From assembly GCA_905182985.1 (NCBI GenBank), contig CAJJDN010000065.1, forward strand, positions 300,953 through 364,952: DNA of 64,000 nucleotides. Reading direction: 5' to 3'. Shown here piece after piece: positions 1 through 13,279 of the stretch. The translations under genes and the position numbers were made by a program. How positions within the stretch are numbered: position 1 is the first letter of the stretch; each line of letters begins with the position of its first letter. The notes beneath the pieces are model-generated. The model made no database searches and was not told where the DNA came from. It saw only the letters and a program-made list of their open reading frames with translations. Origin of the DNA: Paramecium sonneborni (taxonomy: Eukaryota > Ciliophora > Oligohymenophorea > Peniculida > Parameciidae).

Positions 1-2376
1 GAATAACAGCCTGATTAAATGTTCTAAAGACCCATTAAAATGCTAATTTAGGCAAGCTATGGAGACCTATAAAGTAATAATTATTGTTATATAATACCTA
101 TAGCAATACAAAATCCAACAAAACATAAGATAATCAATATTGGATACAGAAATAGTGGATTGCCCATCCATCTTAAAACATCATCATACATAAAGAATAA
201 CAATAAGAACCAAAATGGTTTTGGTATATTTTAAAGGAAGTCTTATTTCTAAAAAATTAATTCATATTTATTATTACATGTTTTTAAATTGCATCTTAAT
301 ATTAAACATCAATATCTTCTGCCAATTACATTTTTACTTAAGTATAAAAAACTTCATTTAGTACTATATCATCAGAATCTGTATCTGATGCTATTTAATA
401 TTATATTTTTTGACCCGAAGGAATTATTAGAGTTTTTGCCTTTTGTTTCATTGTAAATTATTGTCTAATAAATTTAATTTTTCTTATTCTCAATAATTCT
501 AATAATGAAAACACTTTGTCTCTTGCTTCTGTATAAATGTGAAAGATTTCTTCTTCTGTCAATTTCTACCAATTTCTTGGTTATCCATCTGAAGCTCTAA
601 CAAATTAAGATTTAAATTATTAAAATAATTAATCTTTAAATCTACCACTAGCTACTGCTATTACTTATTTTAGATTATAAAAACTATCTTCTTCAAATTT
701 ATTTAAATAATCTTCAACCTATTTTAATTAGACTCTCAATCCTAATAATAATATCTCGTATTTTTAATATTTATCTTAAATCATAGAATAATAATCCATT
801 TCTATTTATAACCAAAATTTTGGTGATATATTTAAAACTTATTAACTTACAATCTTGTCACATTCTGATTTAATTATATTGTCTAATTATTATTTAAAAG
901 TTGCTAATTAAGCTTCTACAAATTATTTTGTATGATTATCAAACTATTATTTAAAATATCTAATATGATCCTCTTCTTGCCATTATCCTACTTCTATTAC
1001 AGATTTTGTTATTTTTTCTTCAAATTATAATTTTAATAAATCCAATTCATTTAATTTATCTGGTAAATTATAAATACCTAATCCATTAAATAATTTTATT
1101 ACTTTCTTTTTTTAATTATTCAAGATTTTCAGCTAACAATTCCATATAATAATGTTTGAGTTATTCTGTTTATTTTTAAAAGAATGTATAAAATCTATTA
1201 ATTAATTCATCTTTTAATTCTTTTTCTTTTTCTTTGTAAACTTCAATATGATAATCTCTAGCATCTTTATCATATATTTTTCTAGCCTTATTTAATATTG
1301 TTTAACATTCTTATCCAAAATTATCAACATATTTAATTCTTACTCTATTCTATAAATCCTATTATTATTTAAATATATAATAATTTTACTTCATTTAATT
1401 ATTTCACTCCTTCCAATGCCTCTAATTTTATTTATTAACATCTCATATTGGAAATTAGAATTTTCTCATTTGGTAAATTTAAATCTTTATTATTTGATAT
1501 CACTTCCCAAATATTTGATAAATATTATGGCATATCAGACCATCTAACATTTTTTTCATAATCAAAATTTTAAAAAATAAAATTAGGATCTTGTTAATTT
1601 GCTAATTTAGAATGAAGTTAATTTGTTTATTCAGCAAATTCTTTTTTCATTTTGTAATATACTAATGTAAATACTTAAACACTAAATAATTCATGAAAAT
1701 CTGTCTCTTTATATTAATCAGGCTATTATAAATAGAATTAATACTTTTGGAATCTCTTTCCAAATATTCAATAAATAACCATTCAATCTACGAGAAGCTT
1801 CATCATAATTTGCATCTTCATCCCAATCTCTAACAACAAAGATAATATGTTTAACTGTGTCCTATTAAAACAATTTTAGATTCTATTGCATAATTATTTT
1901 TATGATTGATAATTGACAACTTGTATGTTAACCTAATGCATTAAGAAAAACATTTATTATAAAACAATGTGACATTGCCAAAGCCATTAATGCTGTTTAA
2001 TTTTCAACCATCTAATAAACTTTTAATTATTATTAAATACATTTTCCCCTGATTTACGCTCTACAGAGTCTGATCCTTCAACATCTAGTACTACAACATT
2101 ATTTTAGACATCTTTTGAAATCCAAATACCAACTGTTGTTTAACCTACACTTTATTATCTATTCTAGACATCAAATTTTGTTCCAAATAACTAATTTAGC
2201 AATGTACTCTTTCCTGTACTTTGACTACCTATTATTGACACAATATTGTAATTTTTCCCTATTTCACTTATACCTGAATTTTTCACAAAATCCACAAGCT
2301 AATCTCTATCTAATTTTTTATCTTCTAAAGCCTTTTTGTCAATAAGATGGTATCTGTCTCCATAATTCTCAATCAT
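1..2376 (-). CDS. SEY1: SEY1/RHD3/atlastin-family dynamin-like GTPase (ER membrane fusion), 3' end off window
   Basis: Large GTPase expected to fuse ER tubules. The start ATG is at 2376 with an in-frame TGA upstream. The P-loop GSQSTGKS lies at residues 50-57, followed by the RHD3-like GQTTVGIW (switch region) and DVEGSD (G3). A long helical middle region follows. The C-terminal part (about 235-100) reads IPKPFWFLLLFFMYDD..., then a hydrophobic stretch typical of the SEY1 double-spanning membrane hairpin. A 31-nt intron lies at 67-97 (GTATTA...TTTATAG) and the frame is still open at base 1, so the end is outside the window. About 780 codons are visible, close to the family's usual size. Other introns were not resolved. 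Many internal TAA/TAG codons are read as Gln. Identification is confident from the GTPase motifs plus the terminal hairpin. Confidence 0.9.
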
Positions 2377-2998
2377 TAAATTATTTAATAAACACGTTCT
2401 TTTACAAACACTATTAATTACTCAAAATTAATTTAATTATATATTATATCATTTTTCACAATTCATACTATAATCATTATTTACAATCCAAATCAATTTA
2501 TTTAATAATATCATATAAACTTATATTTCAAGTCTTAATCCATGTAGACTAAATCAGATATTCTCATTTAAAAGCCATTTTTTCTATTTCCAAACGACTC
2601 ATTATTATGGAATTTTTATTGGATAAATCATCAACAAAGTTTTATCAAAAGCATTTTATGATTAATATTTCCTTTTTTTCGGATTTTTATCTAGAAGAAA
2701 ACACTTTAACAAATTAAATTTATTTTATCTCCTTTTTAAGTCATTTTCAAGACTATCAATGGAATACTTTTTACAATTTTAATCATATTACCTTAATTAT
2801 TCATTAATATTTAGGAATAAATATAATATGTTTTGATAATATTTTTTATTCGTAATTTGAAACACAATATTTTTTAATAAATTTTGATCCTTTGAATGAA
2901 ATTGGTACATATATATTGGAAATCCAAACATTAATATTTTTATATTTATTTTTTCCAACTATTAAAATGTAATTATATATATATTATATTTTAGAAAT
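2377..2998. other. Intergenic AT-rich spacer upstream of SEY1
   Basis: This stretch is the 5' flank of SEY1. I see poly-A/T runs but no coding frame with the Gln-rich TAA/TAG pattern of the real genes, and no RNA gene. Confidence 0.5.
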
Positions 2999-4166
2999 CC
3001 GTTTTCATTAAATCCAAAATTTAATAAAAAAGTTGATTCTTTTAAAGATTTTATAAAATATTTTAAAATTTTAAATCAGAATATGCTTTTATTAAATCTT
3101 ATTGCATTCTTTAAAAAAATTTCAAAATTTCTTTTTATTCTATAAATGATGAAATTATTTACTTTAATTAATAAATAAACACTTGAAAATAAAATGTAAT
3201 GCTATTTTATGTAAATTAAATCTTTTTCAAGTTTGAGCGTAAAGTAATTGTGACATTGGTAATTTTTTCATTCAAAAGTTAGATTTTTATTATGAATACA
3301 GGAACAAAATTAATCTATTAGTGTTTATCAAAACCTATTGTAAGTTTAGGCTTTGTATTTTTAGCAATATTGAAGGTTAAGTTTACAAAAATTATTAAGC
3401 ATTTATTTTAAGACTTTTTCTTTATTTAGTAATTATTAAATTCATTACTTTTCTCTATTAAATTATGATGAATAACAATTTTGGAAAATAAAGATGACTT
3501 ATAATATATATTGGTAATTATTTTCAAATTATAAGGATAAACTTTTTTCTGATAGATAAAATAATATTACTTAGCCATGTTTTAGTTTAGAAAATCTTAA
3601 TTGATTTATAAAAAATTTGGATTAAAATATTGCTTTAATAAATTAAGAATGAGAAATTAAAAAATTGATTTCTATAATGTTGAAGAGTTAAATTTTAATT
3701 TCTTTATATAAATGATTAAATATTAAAAAAAAAATAAATTCATAAACATATGAATTTTAAGTTTTTTATTAAAATTGAATCAATTTGTTTTCCAAAATAG
3801 TTGTTTTAATATGAGATCACTATCTTGATAATATTTTATGTTATATTAAATTATTTTTTTTTATAACAAGAAGATTAAAAGTTGGAGCGTAATTTATGAA
3901 AGAGTTTTCTATCTTTTCTACATAGATAATTATAAAATTAAATGAAATATCGCATTTTAGTTTTAGAAAGTAAAATTTATTATAATAAAAAATTAAAAAA
4001 TGAAAGAAAAAAATACTCTCATCCCTGGATATGAAGCAAAATTATTGTCTGAATAAAGTGAATTAAATTTTTTAAGTTCAAGGGTGAACTACAGTAAATC
4101 AATATTTCCAAAGACATCCCCATTTTAAGCTGATTTTTATTTTTTTCCTACAAACGAGAAAAAGCA
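2999..4166. repeat. First copy of exact 1,168-bp direct repeat at an assembly gap
   Basis: Bases 2999-4166 recur with a constant offset of 1,205 bases at 4204-5371, with no indel that I can see. The two copies are separated only by N. The copy contains non-coding flank plus the first 167 nt of the K+ channel gene that starts at 5205. This is what two unmerged overlapping contig ends look like. Confidence 0.93.
4000..4166 (+). pseudogene. Truncated duplicate 5' end of the K+ channel gene (assembly artefact)
   Basis: It starts with the same ATG and reads identically to the first about 55 codons of the channel gene at 5205, then runs into the N gap. It sits inside the exact repeat, so it should not be counted as a separate gene or as a biological pseudogene. 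Confidence 0.85.
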
Positions 4167-4203
4167 NNNNNNNNNNNNNNNNNNNNNNNNNNNNNNNNNN
4201 NNN
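4167..4203. other. Assembly gap (37 N)
   Basis: Run of 37 unknown bases. Both flanks carry the same 1,168-bp sequence, so the true gap is probably zero or negative. Confidence 0.99.
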
Positions 4204-5371
4204 CCGTTTTCATTAAATCCAAAATTTAATAAAAAAGTTGATTCTTTTAAAGATTTTATAAAATATTTTAAAATTTTAAATCAGAATATGCTTTTATTAA
4301 ATCTTATTGCATTCTTTAAAAAAATTTCAAAATTTCTTTTTATTCTATAAATGATGAAATTATTTACTTTAATTAATAAATAAACACTTGAAAATAAAAT
4401 GTAATGCTATTTTATGTAAATTAAATCTTTTTCAAGTTTGAGCGTAAAGTAATTGTGACATTGGTAATTTTTTCATTCAAAAGTTAGATTTTTATTATGA
4501 ATACAGGAACAAAATTAATCTATTAGTGTTTATCAAAACCTATTGTAAGTTTAGGCTTTGTATTTTTAGCAATATTGAAGGTTAAGTTTACAAAAATTAT
4601 TAAGCATTTATTTTAAGACTTTTTCTTTATTTAGTAATTATTAAATTCATTACTTTTCTCTATTAAATTATGATGAATAACAATTTTGGAAAATAAAGAT
4701 GACTTATAATATATATTGGTAATTATTTTCAAATTATAAGGATAAACTTTTTTCTGATAGATAAAATAATATTACTTAGCCATGTTTTAGTTTAGAAAAT
4801 CTTAATTGATTTATAAAAAATTTGGATTAAAATATTGCTTTAATAAATTAAGAATGAGAAATTAAAAAATTGATTTCTATAATGTTGAAGAGTTAAATTT
4901 TAATTTCTTTATATAAATGATTAAATATTAAAAAAAAAATAAATTCATAAACATATGAATTTTAAGTTTTTTATTAAAATTGAATCAATTTGTTTTCCAA
5001 AATAGTTGTTTTAATATGAGATCACTATCTTGATAATATTTTATGTTATATTAAATTATTTTTTTTTATAACAAGAAGATTAAAAGTTGGAGCGTAATTT
5101 ATGAAAGAGTTTTCTATCTTTTCTACATAGATAATTATAAAATTAAATGAAATATCGCATTTTAGTTTTAGAAAGTAAAATTTATTATAATAAAAAATTA
5201 AAAAATGAAAGAAAAAAATACTCTCATCCCTGGATATGAAGCAAAATTATTGTCTGAATAAAGTGAATTAAATTTTTTAAGTTCAAGGGTGAACTACAGT
5301 AAATCAATATTTCCAAAGACATCCCCATTTTAAGCTGATTTTTATTTTTTTCCTACAAACGAGAAAAAGCA
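4204..5371. repeat. Second copy of exact 1,168-bp direct repeat
   Basis: Counterpart of 2999-4166. Only this copy is followed by the rest of the channel gene. The non-coding part (4204-5204) is the real upstream region of that gene. Confidence 0.93.
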
Positions 5372-7897
5372 GTTCAATTATGAAAAGAAAAATGAATTTG
5401 TGAGGAAATTTGTAGATAACATGTTAGATCTAATATGGAAAGTGAAAAAAATAAAAAATTTTCATTTGACCTTAATAGGAGACTAAGGGTCTTCAGATGA
5501 ATTTATTTAAAAAAAAAAGTCATCCACGTTTACTTAATTAAATCAAAAACACTTAAGACTTATTTTAGATTTAGAATAAACAATAAAGAATAAGGTGGAA
5601 AAACTACCTTTAATACATCCTGGTTAATATATAAAAGTTATTTGGGATATAGTAGCTGTAATTGCAAGATTATATTTTTTGTATATAATCCCTATTGATT
5701 TAGCTTGGGTTACTTAATAATTTATATTTCATGATTTTAAATACATTTCAATACTGTTTCTGCTTATTTTAATTTTTGATTTGTTAATTAGTTTAAATAC
5801 AGTTTACTTTTAAAATGGAGAAGCTGTTACATCTAGAATTATGATTGTGAAACACAGTCTTTATAACACCTATGGATTATAGTGGTTATCAGTATTTTAA
5901 TTATTAATTTATTTCATAATTGACAGATATATAAATATATCATTAGATATTGATAATAATGTAATAAATATAGGTTTGCTAATATTTTTAGTTCATCATA
6001 AAACAATAATAAATTATGCAAAAAATTATGAGGAAGGATTAAATATCTCTAAAAAAACATCATCTATATTTGCTTTATTTAAATTGATAGCTTTTTTATT
6101 TTATGTGATTCATTTATTTTCTTGTTTTTGGTTTTGGGTAAATTATTAATAATAATTTAGGTTGGAAGATATAGTATCGAGAATTATGATGGAAAGAGTT
6201 GGATTATGTCAACTAATATGTTTGAATAGCATTGGAATACATAATATCTTTAATCCTTTTATTATACAGCAGTAACAATCTTCACAGTTGGATATGGAGA
6301 TGTAACTCCATAATCTAACATAGAGAAAGTAGTGACTATTGTGTTAATAATGATATCTAGTATTTAGCTTCCTTATAGTGTTAATACAGTTGGAAATATA
6401 ATTACAGAAATGACAGCATTTTCAGAAGAAAGAAAAAGGAAGTTAAGGATTATCAATTCTTATATGAATAAGGGTAGGATGTCAACTGGTTTATAAATGT
6501 AAATCAGATAATATCTTACATATTATTGGGAAAACATAGTTATATCTTAATCTGAAGAAGAGAAAGAGATAATCGATAGTTTATCTGAGTTTTTGAGACA
6601 ATAATTAATTACTGAAGCTCATTAGAAAATATTTGATTAATGCACATTGTTTAAGATACCATTTAGTGAATTATTCAAACAACAATTAATTAAAGAAGTA
6701 GAGGAAGTGCTTCTTACTCCTGAATAAGACTTAAAATCAGCAAATGATATTTTTTTGTATTATATAGAAGATGGTTCAATTTAAATTTGTTTATAATAAG
6801 GTAGAAAGATTAATTTAGGAGTTGTTAATAAAGGAGCTTCAATAGGTATAAAGAACTTTATAATGGGAACTGAGTCTTTAGAGACCTATAAAAGTGTTGG
6901 ATTTACGAAGGCAATGGTTTTAAAAAGGAAAAACTTTCTTAAAATATTATAAGAGCACCCAGATGATTAAGAATTATTTTGTGCTGTAAGAGATAAAATG
7001 GTTTTATATTAAGATGATTAATATTTTACTGTTTCTTGTTTTTCATGTGGAAAGGAATCTCATAAATTAATTGAATGCCCATTAATTAAATTTGTACCAA
7101 ATAAGGAATTTATTATTAAAAAATATCTTTTTCCCCAAAAATAATCTAGCAAACCATATGTAAGAACAAAAAAAAAAACAAAATCATTAATCCTAGATAA
7201 AAAAAGACTTGAATAGTCAGCTCTTTTAATCTAAAAAGAAGATCCTATTTTATTTTAGTTATATAAATTTGATAATATGTATAATATAGATGAAGAATAA
7301 TAATAAAAACGAAACATAAGATTAGCAACTTCATTTTAACACATTGATAATTAAAATCCATAAATTAAAAAGAGAGAGAGATATTTTTCAATATAAGATT
7401 AGAATTAAAAAATAATTAAAAAAAAATTTTAGCGTCTTGTCAATAAATTGATATCAATAAATAAAATATATCCTTATTTTTTAATTTAAACATATGTTCA
7501 ATATGAAAAATAGATTGAATAACGATAAATTAATATGACCTTATAAATTTTGGAATAAAGATGTAAGAATATTCTATAATTTGATAACAAACAGTTTTAA
7601 AAATATTCTAGTGATATGTCATTAATTATATAAAAATTATCAAATAAATAGTATATTGATGATTAAGATTTTGAAAGTCCATAAACATTTAAGTTTTATT
7701 TTAGAAAAGATAATTTTTCAGTGGTCAAATAGAAAAATTTTCTCTAAAATTTAAGTATTTTAAAAAAGTTTATCTAATATGTCCAATACCCAGGAGATTT
7801 AATTAGATAATTTAACTTAACTTAAATTGGATTTTTCTTATTAATGAGTAGAAGAAAGCCAGTGATATGTTTTTCAGCTGACCATATTATAAAATGA
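5205..7897 (+). CDS. Voltage/cyclic-nucleotide-type K+ channel with C-terminal CCHC zinc knuckle
   Basis: Predicted 889 aa after removal of one 23-nt intron (6138-6160, GTAAAT...TTTAG); the spliced length is exactly 890 codons. The order is: soluble N-terminus, six hydrophobic segments S1-S6, then a pore loop with the K+ selectivity filter TVGYGD at residues 353-358. After S6 comes a basic C-linker and a region with the shape of a cyclic-nucleotide-binding domain (EDGSI...GASIG..F). Unusually, a zinc knuckle with spacing C-x2-C-x4-H-x4-C follows at residues 604-617, then a Gln/Lys-rich tail. The start at 5205 is preferred over the ATG at 5421 because the frame between them is open and protein-like. 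It is paralogous to the next gene downstream. The likely role is a plasma or ciliary membrane K+ current. Ligand binding is not shown by the sequence. Confidence 0.88.
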
Positions 7898-8215
7898 TAT
7901 GTATTAATGGTTTATATTTAAAAATAATATATATTAAGTGGCTTTTATAAATTAACTCATTAATTAAGGAAGTTCAGTCGGTTTTATTTATTTAGAATTA
8001 GATAAATTTATTTTAATTATTCCTATAAAAAATAATTGATTAAAATAAATAAAATTTAATTTAACTTGATTTTATAAAGTTTTATATTAAAATGAGATTG
8101 AGTATAATAAAACTAAAAATAGCAAATAAATTATAAATGCTATTAATGAGTTATATAAGGAATAAACATTTTGAATGTTGACAGCTTAATAAAAAATATA
8201 ATTTTTAGAATTTTA
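7898..8215. other. Intergenic spacer between tandem K+ channel genes
   Basis: This 318-bp AT-rich interval follows the TGA of the first channel gene and precedes the ATG of the second. No coding frame, RNA gene or clear terminator was recognised. Confidence 0.5.
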
Positions 8216-10806
8216 ATGATTTAAGAGATAAAAACCCCGAAGGAGCAAACTCCTTTTATTTCTGAATATGATGAAAAGGACAGGCCATTAAGAAAAAACA
8301 AAAGCACTCGCCATTTTTTTTCAGACTAAAATAAAAGTCCATCTGAAAAGCAGGAAAGGAAGTTGGTGTATGCTAAAAGATTTTTAAATGTATTAAAAAA
8401 AAGAGTGGAGGATAAAAGTCTAATATCAAATGAATTGATAGATTATGTAGGTGATAAAGCAGCATAGAAACAAAAGAATGGATTTAATCTAAATATAAAG
8501 TTGCTTTCCACTCATTTGGAGATGGAAATAAAAATGAAGTTTAAAGAAAAGATGAAATAATTAATAGCTTCATCTTTTGGGACATTAATACTATGGATAT
8601 AACGAATAGAATTATTTAAACCAGAATCTCCTGTAAAAGTAATTTGGGATTTTGCATCTTTGATATCTCGTTTGTACTTTTTGTTTTTAATACCACTTGA
8701 TGTAGTATGGAATAAGTACTCATTTATGTTTGATATTTACAATATATAATCATTTGTATTTCTGTTGATTTTGTTAGGAGATTTATTAGTAGGATTAAAT
8801 ACTTCATATTATACTGAAGGGATTTTGGTAACTGATCGAAAAAAAATAGTAAAACATAACTTTTTAAAGTGTTATGGATTGGAATGGATGTCAACAATAT
8901 AAATAATGATATATTTTATATTAACATAGAATGATGAGATTAATGATAAAATAAAAGATTATAGAATAAATTTAACATTGATAACATTTTTAGTTCATTA
9001 TAGTACAATATAGGAATGTTTAATATATTATGAGGAAGGTTTAAATCTAAATAAGAAAGCATCATCAATTTTAGAGTTAATAAAATTGGTTGGGATTCTA
9101 TTTTTTATAGTTCATTTTTTTTCTTGTTTTTGGTTTTATGTATGAATAAATATTAACTTTAGATAGGAGAATATAGTCATCAAATGTATGGTACAAGTTG
9201 GATGGAGAAGATTGTAGATGAGAATTGGACTGTATAATATGTTCATTCAATGTATTTTTCAGCAGTAACTATTTTTACAGTTGGATATGGTGATGTGACT
9301 CCATAAAGTAATATTGAGAAAATAGTTTGTTGTTTATTTATTGTATGTGCAAGTCTTTAACTTCCATATAGTATTAATACAGTTGGAATGATTGTTTAAT
9401 AAATTACTGAGTATGGAGAAGATAAAAGAAAAAGGTTAAGAATTATAAATTCATTTATGTAAAAGAAACAAATTACTTTTAATTTATAAAATGAAATAAG
9501 ATAGTATTTGAATTATTTTTGGTAATTGAATAAAGAATCAGATGCATAAGATGTTAATATGATAATAAATTAATTGGCTGAATCATTAAGAAATAAATTA
9601 GTCTAAGAATCTAATGCAATAATCTTAAATTAATGTGCTTTATTTAGATATAGATTTACATCAGCTTTTAAGGCAGAATTAATAAAGAGTCTAAAAAGGA
9701 AGATTATGCCACCTGAAACTATGGTAGCATAAAAAAGTTAATTAATTTATATTGAACAAGGAGAAATAGATTTATATGGAGATAAAATGTGTAATTTGAA
9801 ATTGAGTTCTTTTTCTTAAGGTTCAACATTAGGTTTAATATCATTTTTATTAGGAAATGAAAAATCAGAAACATATAAAACTCATGGGTTTTCATTAGTA
9901 ATGACTTTATCTTAGAAAAAATTCTTTCAAATTTTATAGAAATATCCTGCTGATTATGAAATATATTGTTAAATCAAAGATTATTTGATATTTAATGGTA
10001 GTGAAACAAGTATATTTCCTAGAAGATGTTATGTTTGTTAAAACAATTAACATTATTCAAAAGACTGTCCAACTGTTCATTATGTGCCTGATAGAGAAAA
10101 ATTAATAAAATAATTAACAATTGATTAATAATAAAGTAGAGCAATCTTTTAAAGACGATTAAGAAAAATTGGTAGATTTAAGAAAATTAAGGAATAATTA
10201 GAGAAAAATGCATTTATTATTTAATAGTAGAATATTGATATTTTAAAAATTTATGATTTACCTGAGAAAATAGAAGAAAATATTAGAATTAATAGTTTAG
10301 ATGGTTATAAAAATATAAAGAAGGGATTCAATTAAAATAAAGCACTAAAAATGAAGTTTTAAAAATTTGTTCGTAAGGTAGTATTAATTAATAAATCATA
10401 TCCTCATTTCATTACAAATGTTTGTTAATAATTTAGATCATGCACAAATTATTTTAGTACAATTTCATAATTAAGATAAATGTAGATAAGATATGATTAT
10501 TTAAAATAAATAGCAGGAATTGATCTACATTTATTGGAAATACTTGATTTTTACATAAAAAAGAATATGTAAAATCCATTTATAAACAATTTGGAATTTG
10601 ATTAGCCAAAGAATTTCATTCATTATAATCCAAAATACAATTTCAATAATGTAAAAGTCAATATGGATAAAAATAAAATGAGAATTGTGACTTAATTTTT
10701 ATATTATGTTTTTTATCCAGCCTAAATAATAAGATAAGTAAGAGCAACTAAATGTACAGTCGATTTAATTACATATAAAAGAAGAAATAATATTATAAAG
10801 AAGTGA
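8216..10806 (+). CDS. Second tandem K+ channel (CNG/EAG-like) with CCHC zinc knuckle
   Basis: Predicted 855 aa after removing a 23-nt intron (9140-9162), at the same place in S5 as in the upstream paralogue (both follow SCFWF). Six membrane segments, a pore filter TVGYGD at residues 347-352, a conserved QSNIEK after the pore, then a C-linker and a CNBD-like region (YIEQGEIDLYG, G..LGLISF). A zinc knuckle C-x2-C-x4-H-x4-C lies at residues 597-610 with the same spacing as in its neighbour. It is shorter than the upstream gene at the N-terminus and diverges in the tail, which ends ...KRRNNIIKK. The shared intron, knuckle and order indicate an old tandem duplication. The start at 8216 is the first ATG in frame; the other frames hit TGA. 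Confidence 0.88.
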
Positions 10807-10844
10807 TTAATATAAGTTATTATTATATAAATATAGTAAAATTA

Positions 10845-13038
10845 ATGAAAGCATAACAAGCAGCAACTTTGTTATTAGAAGAAACACTTTTTCAAGTAGA
10901 TTTAAGAGCAGAATAACTTAAAAGTTATTTAGAGAAAGTTACTAATACAGTTAATGGTCATTCATCATATTTAAATAACTTATAAGTTCAATTGAATCAA
11001 GTACTCAAATTATAAGATGTATTAAAATCATTTAATAGTTTTATAGTATGAAACATATTTATAGAGAACAGCTAGATCTATGTCTTTACGTGATCAAGAA
11101 TTTGAACAGTAAGTTTCTTTTCAGTTGGAAAAACCATTAGCTGAAAATGGATCAGATTAAATAGAGAATGCTATTTGTATGGTTATAAACAAAGAAAGAG
11201 TATTCAGTTAAGGAATGTCATATCTATTTAAACGAAGTAAAGATTGGGAAGCTAAATTAAATAAATTAGAGAGTGATCTTATGAAAAGAGCATTGAAGGA
11301 TGAATTAGAAAAGGGTTTGAAGGAACAAAAAACTAAATTGTCAGATCAAATTGAAGATTTGAATAAGAAGCTTACTAAACGATTTTAGGATTAAGAAAGA
11401 TTAGCAACTTAAAATTAAAATCAGTTACAATAAAGTATTAATGAATTAGAGAAAAAAACATTATGGAAAATAAGTGATTGTGAAAAATTATTGTAGTAAA
11501 GAATTAATGATAAATTTGTGGAAACTTCATGTTAAGGTGTTTATGATAGAGTTATGAGAGATATTGCAAAATAAAAAGATGAAGGAATCAAAGCTGTATA
11601 AAATGAAATAGCTGAATTAAAAGCTAAATTTTAATATAATGAAGAAAGAAATTAAGACAATTTTAAATCATTGAGAATTTAATTAAAAGAAATGAATGAT
11701 ACTATGTAATAAAAATACACTCCTCTAGAAAAATTTGATTAAACTAAGTAAATTTTAAATGATAGAACTGTTGATTTATAAAATAAAGTTGGAGAATTGT
11801 CTAGAAAAATGGATGCTATTCTTTAGTTAGAAAAATTGATACCATAAATTAAATCTATGGATGATAAAATAGCTGAATGTTAATATAGAGGTGAATAAAA
11901 TAGAAAAGATATAGAAGAATTAAAAATTAAAACTGAAAATTTTGAAGGTTCATCTAAAGGAGGAAAAAGTGATATTGATCCTCATAAAGTATGTTCTTTA
12001 GAAGCAGATATTAAAAGATTAAAGAGTGATTATACTGATTAAGAAAATAAATTAAGATTATTAGAAAATGAATTAAAACGAAAAATCGATGTAAATGAAT
12101 AAAGATTCCTTTAATAATTGAATCTTTTAAAATCAGCTCCTTAATAATAATAATTATCTAAAGAAGATGTTATATCTATTATTGATAAGGAGATATCATA
12201 ACCTATGAGCTTATTAAGAGCAAGAATATTGTAAATTATAGGCTAAGCTTGTGGAGAAAACATGTCTTTTGAAATGTTTATTAGAAATCTTTTAAATGAT
12301 ATTGCTGATTTGAAAAAGAAAATGGAAGGAATTTAAGATCTTGATAAGAAAATGAGAAAGTATATGAAATAAATGACATCAAATGATAATACTGATTTGT
12401 AGAAACAACTGGCAGAGTATGTATATAAGTTTATACTTTAGAAAAGCAAATGAAGAAGATACTAAAGCTAAATTCACTGCTTTAGAAGAAAAATATAAAA
12501 CTATGGCTGAAAATTATGGTATCTTAGCCAAAGGAATGAAAGAATTAGAAGAGTTCTCTAATTATCTTCAAACATTACTTTAGTAATTATAATTCCTATC
12601 TTAAGTGTTAATCAATAAGAGACCGTGAGCATCTTAACTGGAAATCATCGTGTTGTTACATAGAGATGCTTAGTTTGTTCAGGAAAAACTAAATTAACAA
12701 AAACTGTAGATGTAATAATTATTTTTTTAAAATAGAAAAGTTAAGATTTGAATTAAGCTAAATTAGTTAGGGGAGATTTGAGACCTAAAGATTTGCTTTA
12801 TGAAAATTCTGAAGTCTATGAACTAAGTATATTTCATTCTCAATTTTAGATCCCAATTAAGTAAACTATACTTCAGATAATTAAAAATATGTTGGAACTA
12901 CTGTTGGATTCAAATATCCAATGCTTAATTAAAATAAAGCAAGTATTAACGCAATTTCTAATTTCATTTTTAGATGATCCTTCCTCTAGTTCTGGTAGAA
13001 TGATTAGACCATAGAGTGCTACATAAAAAAAATATTGA
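10845..13038 (+). CDS. Coiled-coil protein with a conserved C-terminal Cys/His segment, six introns
   Basis: Six introns were placed: 11019-11046, 12417-12441, 12583-12605, 12712-12735, 12827-12849 and 12943-12973. They leave exactly 680 codons (679 aa). Most of the protein is heptad-like, Lys/Glu/Gln-rich coiled coil (about residues 90-590). Near the C-terminus a globular stretch reads ILTGNHRVVTQRCLVCSGKT, and the protein ends RMIRPQSATQKKY. This layout resembles DUF4795/QRICH2-type flagellar proteins, which also carry a Cys-containing segment after a coiled coil, but that is only a suggestion. The intron at 12583 ends in AAG rather than TAG. It follows the K+ channel gene by 38 bp. A structural role, perhaps ciliary, is inferred from the coiled coil alone. 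Confidence 0.82.
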
Positions 13039-13279
13039 ATTTATTAAACACAGTATATTGATTAAAACTTATATTTAATTGCCTATATTAATAAGATTTA
13101 TAGTAAATTTTAAAAAGTTAATTAGTATTTTTACATTTTGAAGTTGTTTTGCTATTTTTCAGTGCTCTAAAACCTTTTGTTTTGTTATTAAAATTAAAGA
13201 TTTTATTGAAATTCTCAAATTTTTCTCAAATTGTTTAACTTAAAATATATAAACATAAAAACTCATTTAATTCATTCAG

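Noticed and set aside
2115..2345. Plus-strand ORF of 76 codons
   Set aside because: Antisense shadow of the SEY1 GTPase domain, whose P-loop is clear on the minus strand.
4167..4203. Possible mobile element at the N run with direct repeats
   Set aside because: The repeats are exact 1.17-kb copies that cut a gene; there is no terminal inverted repeat or transposase. They fit contig overlap.
11046..11064. A 19-nt intron in the coiled-coil gene
   Set aside because: The 28-nt intron at 11019-11046 gives a better protein and makes the whole gene exactly 680 codons.
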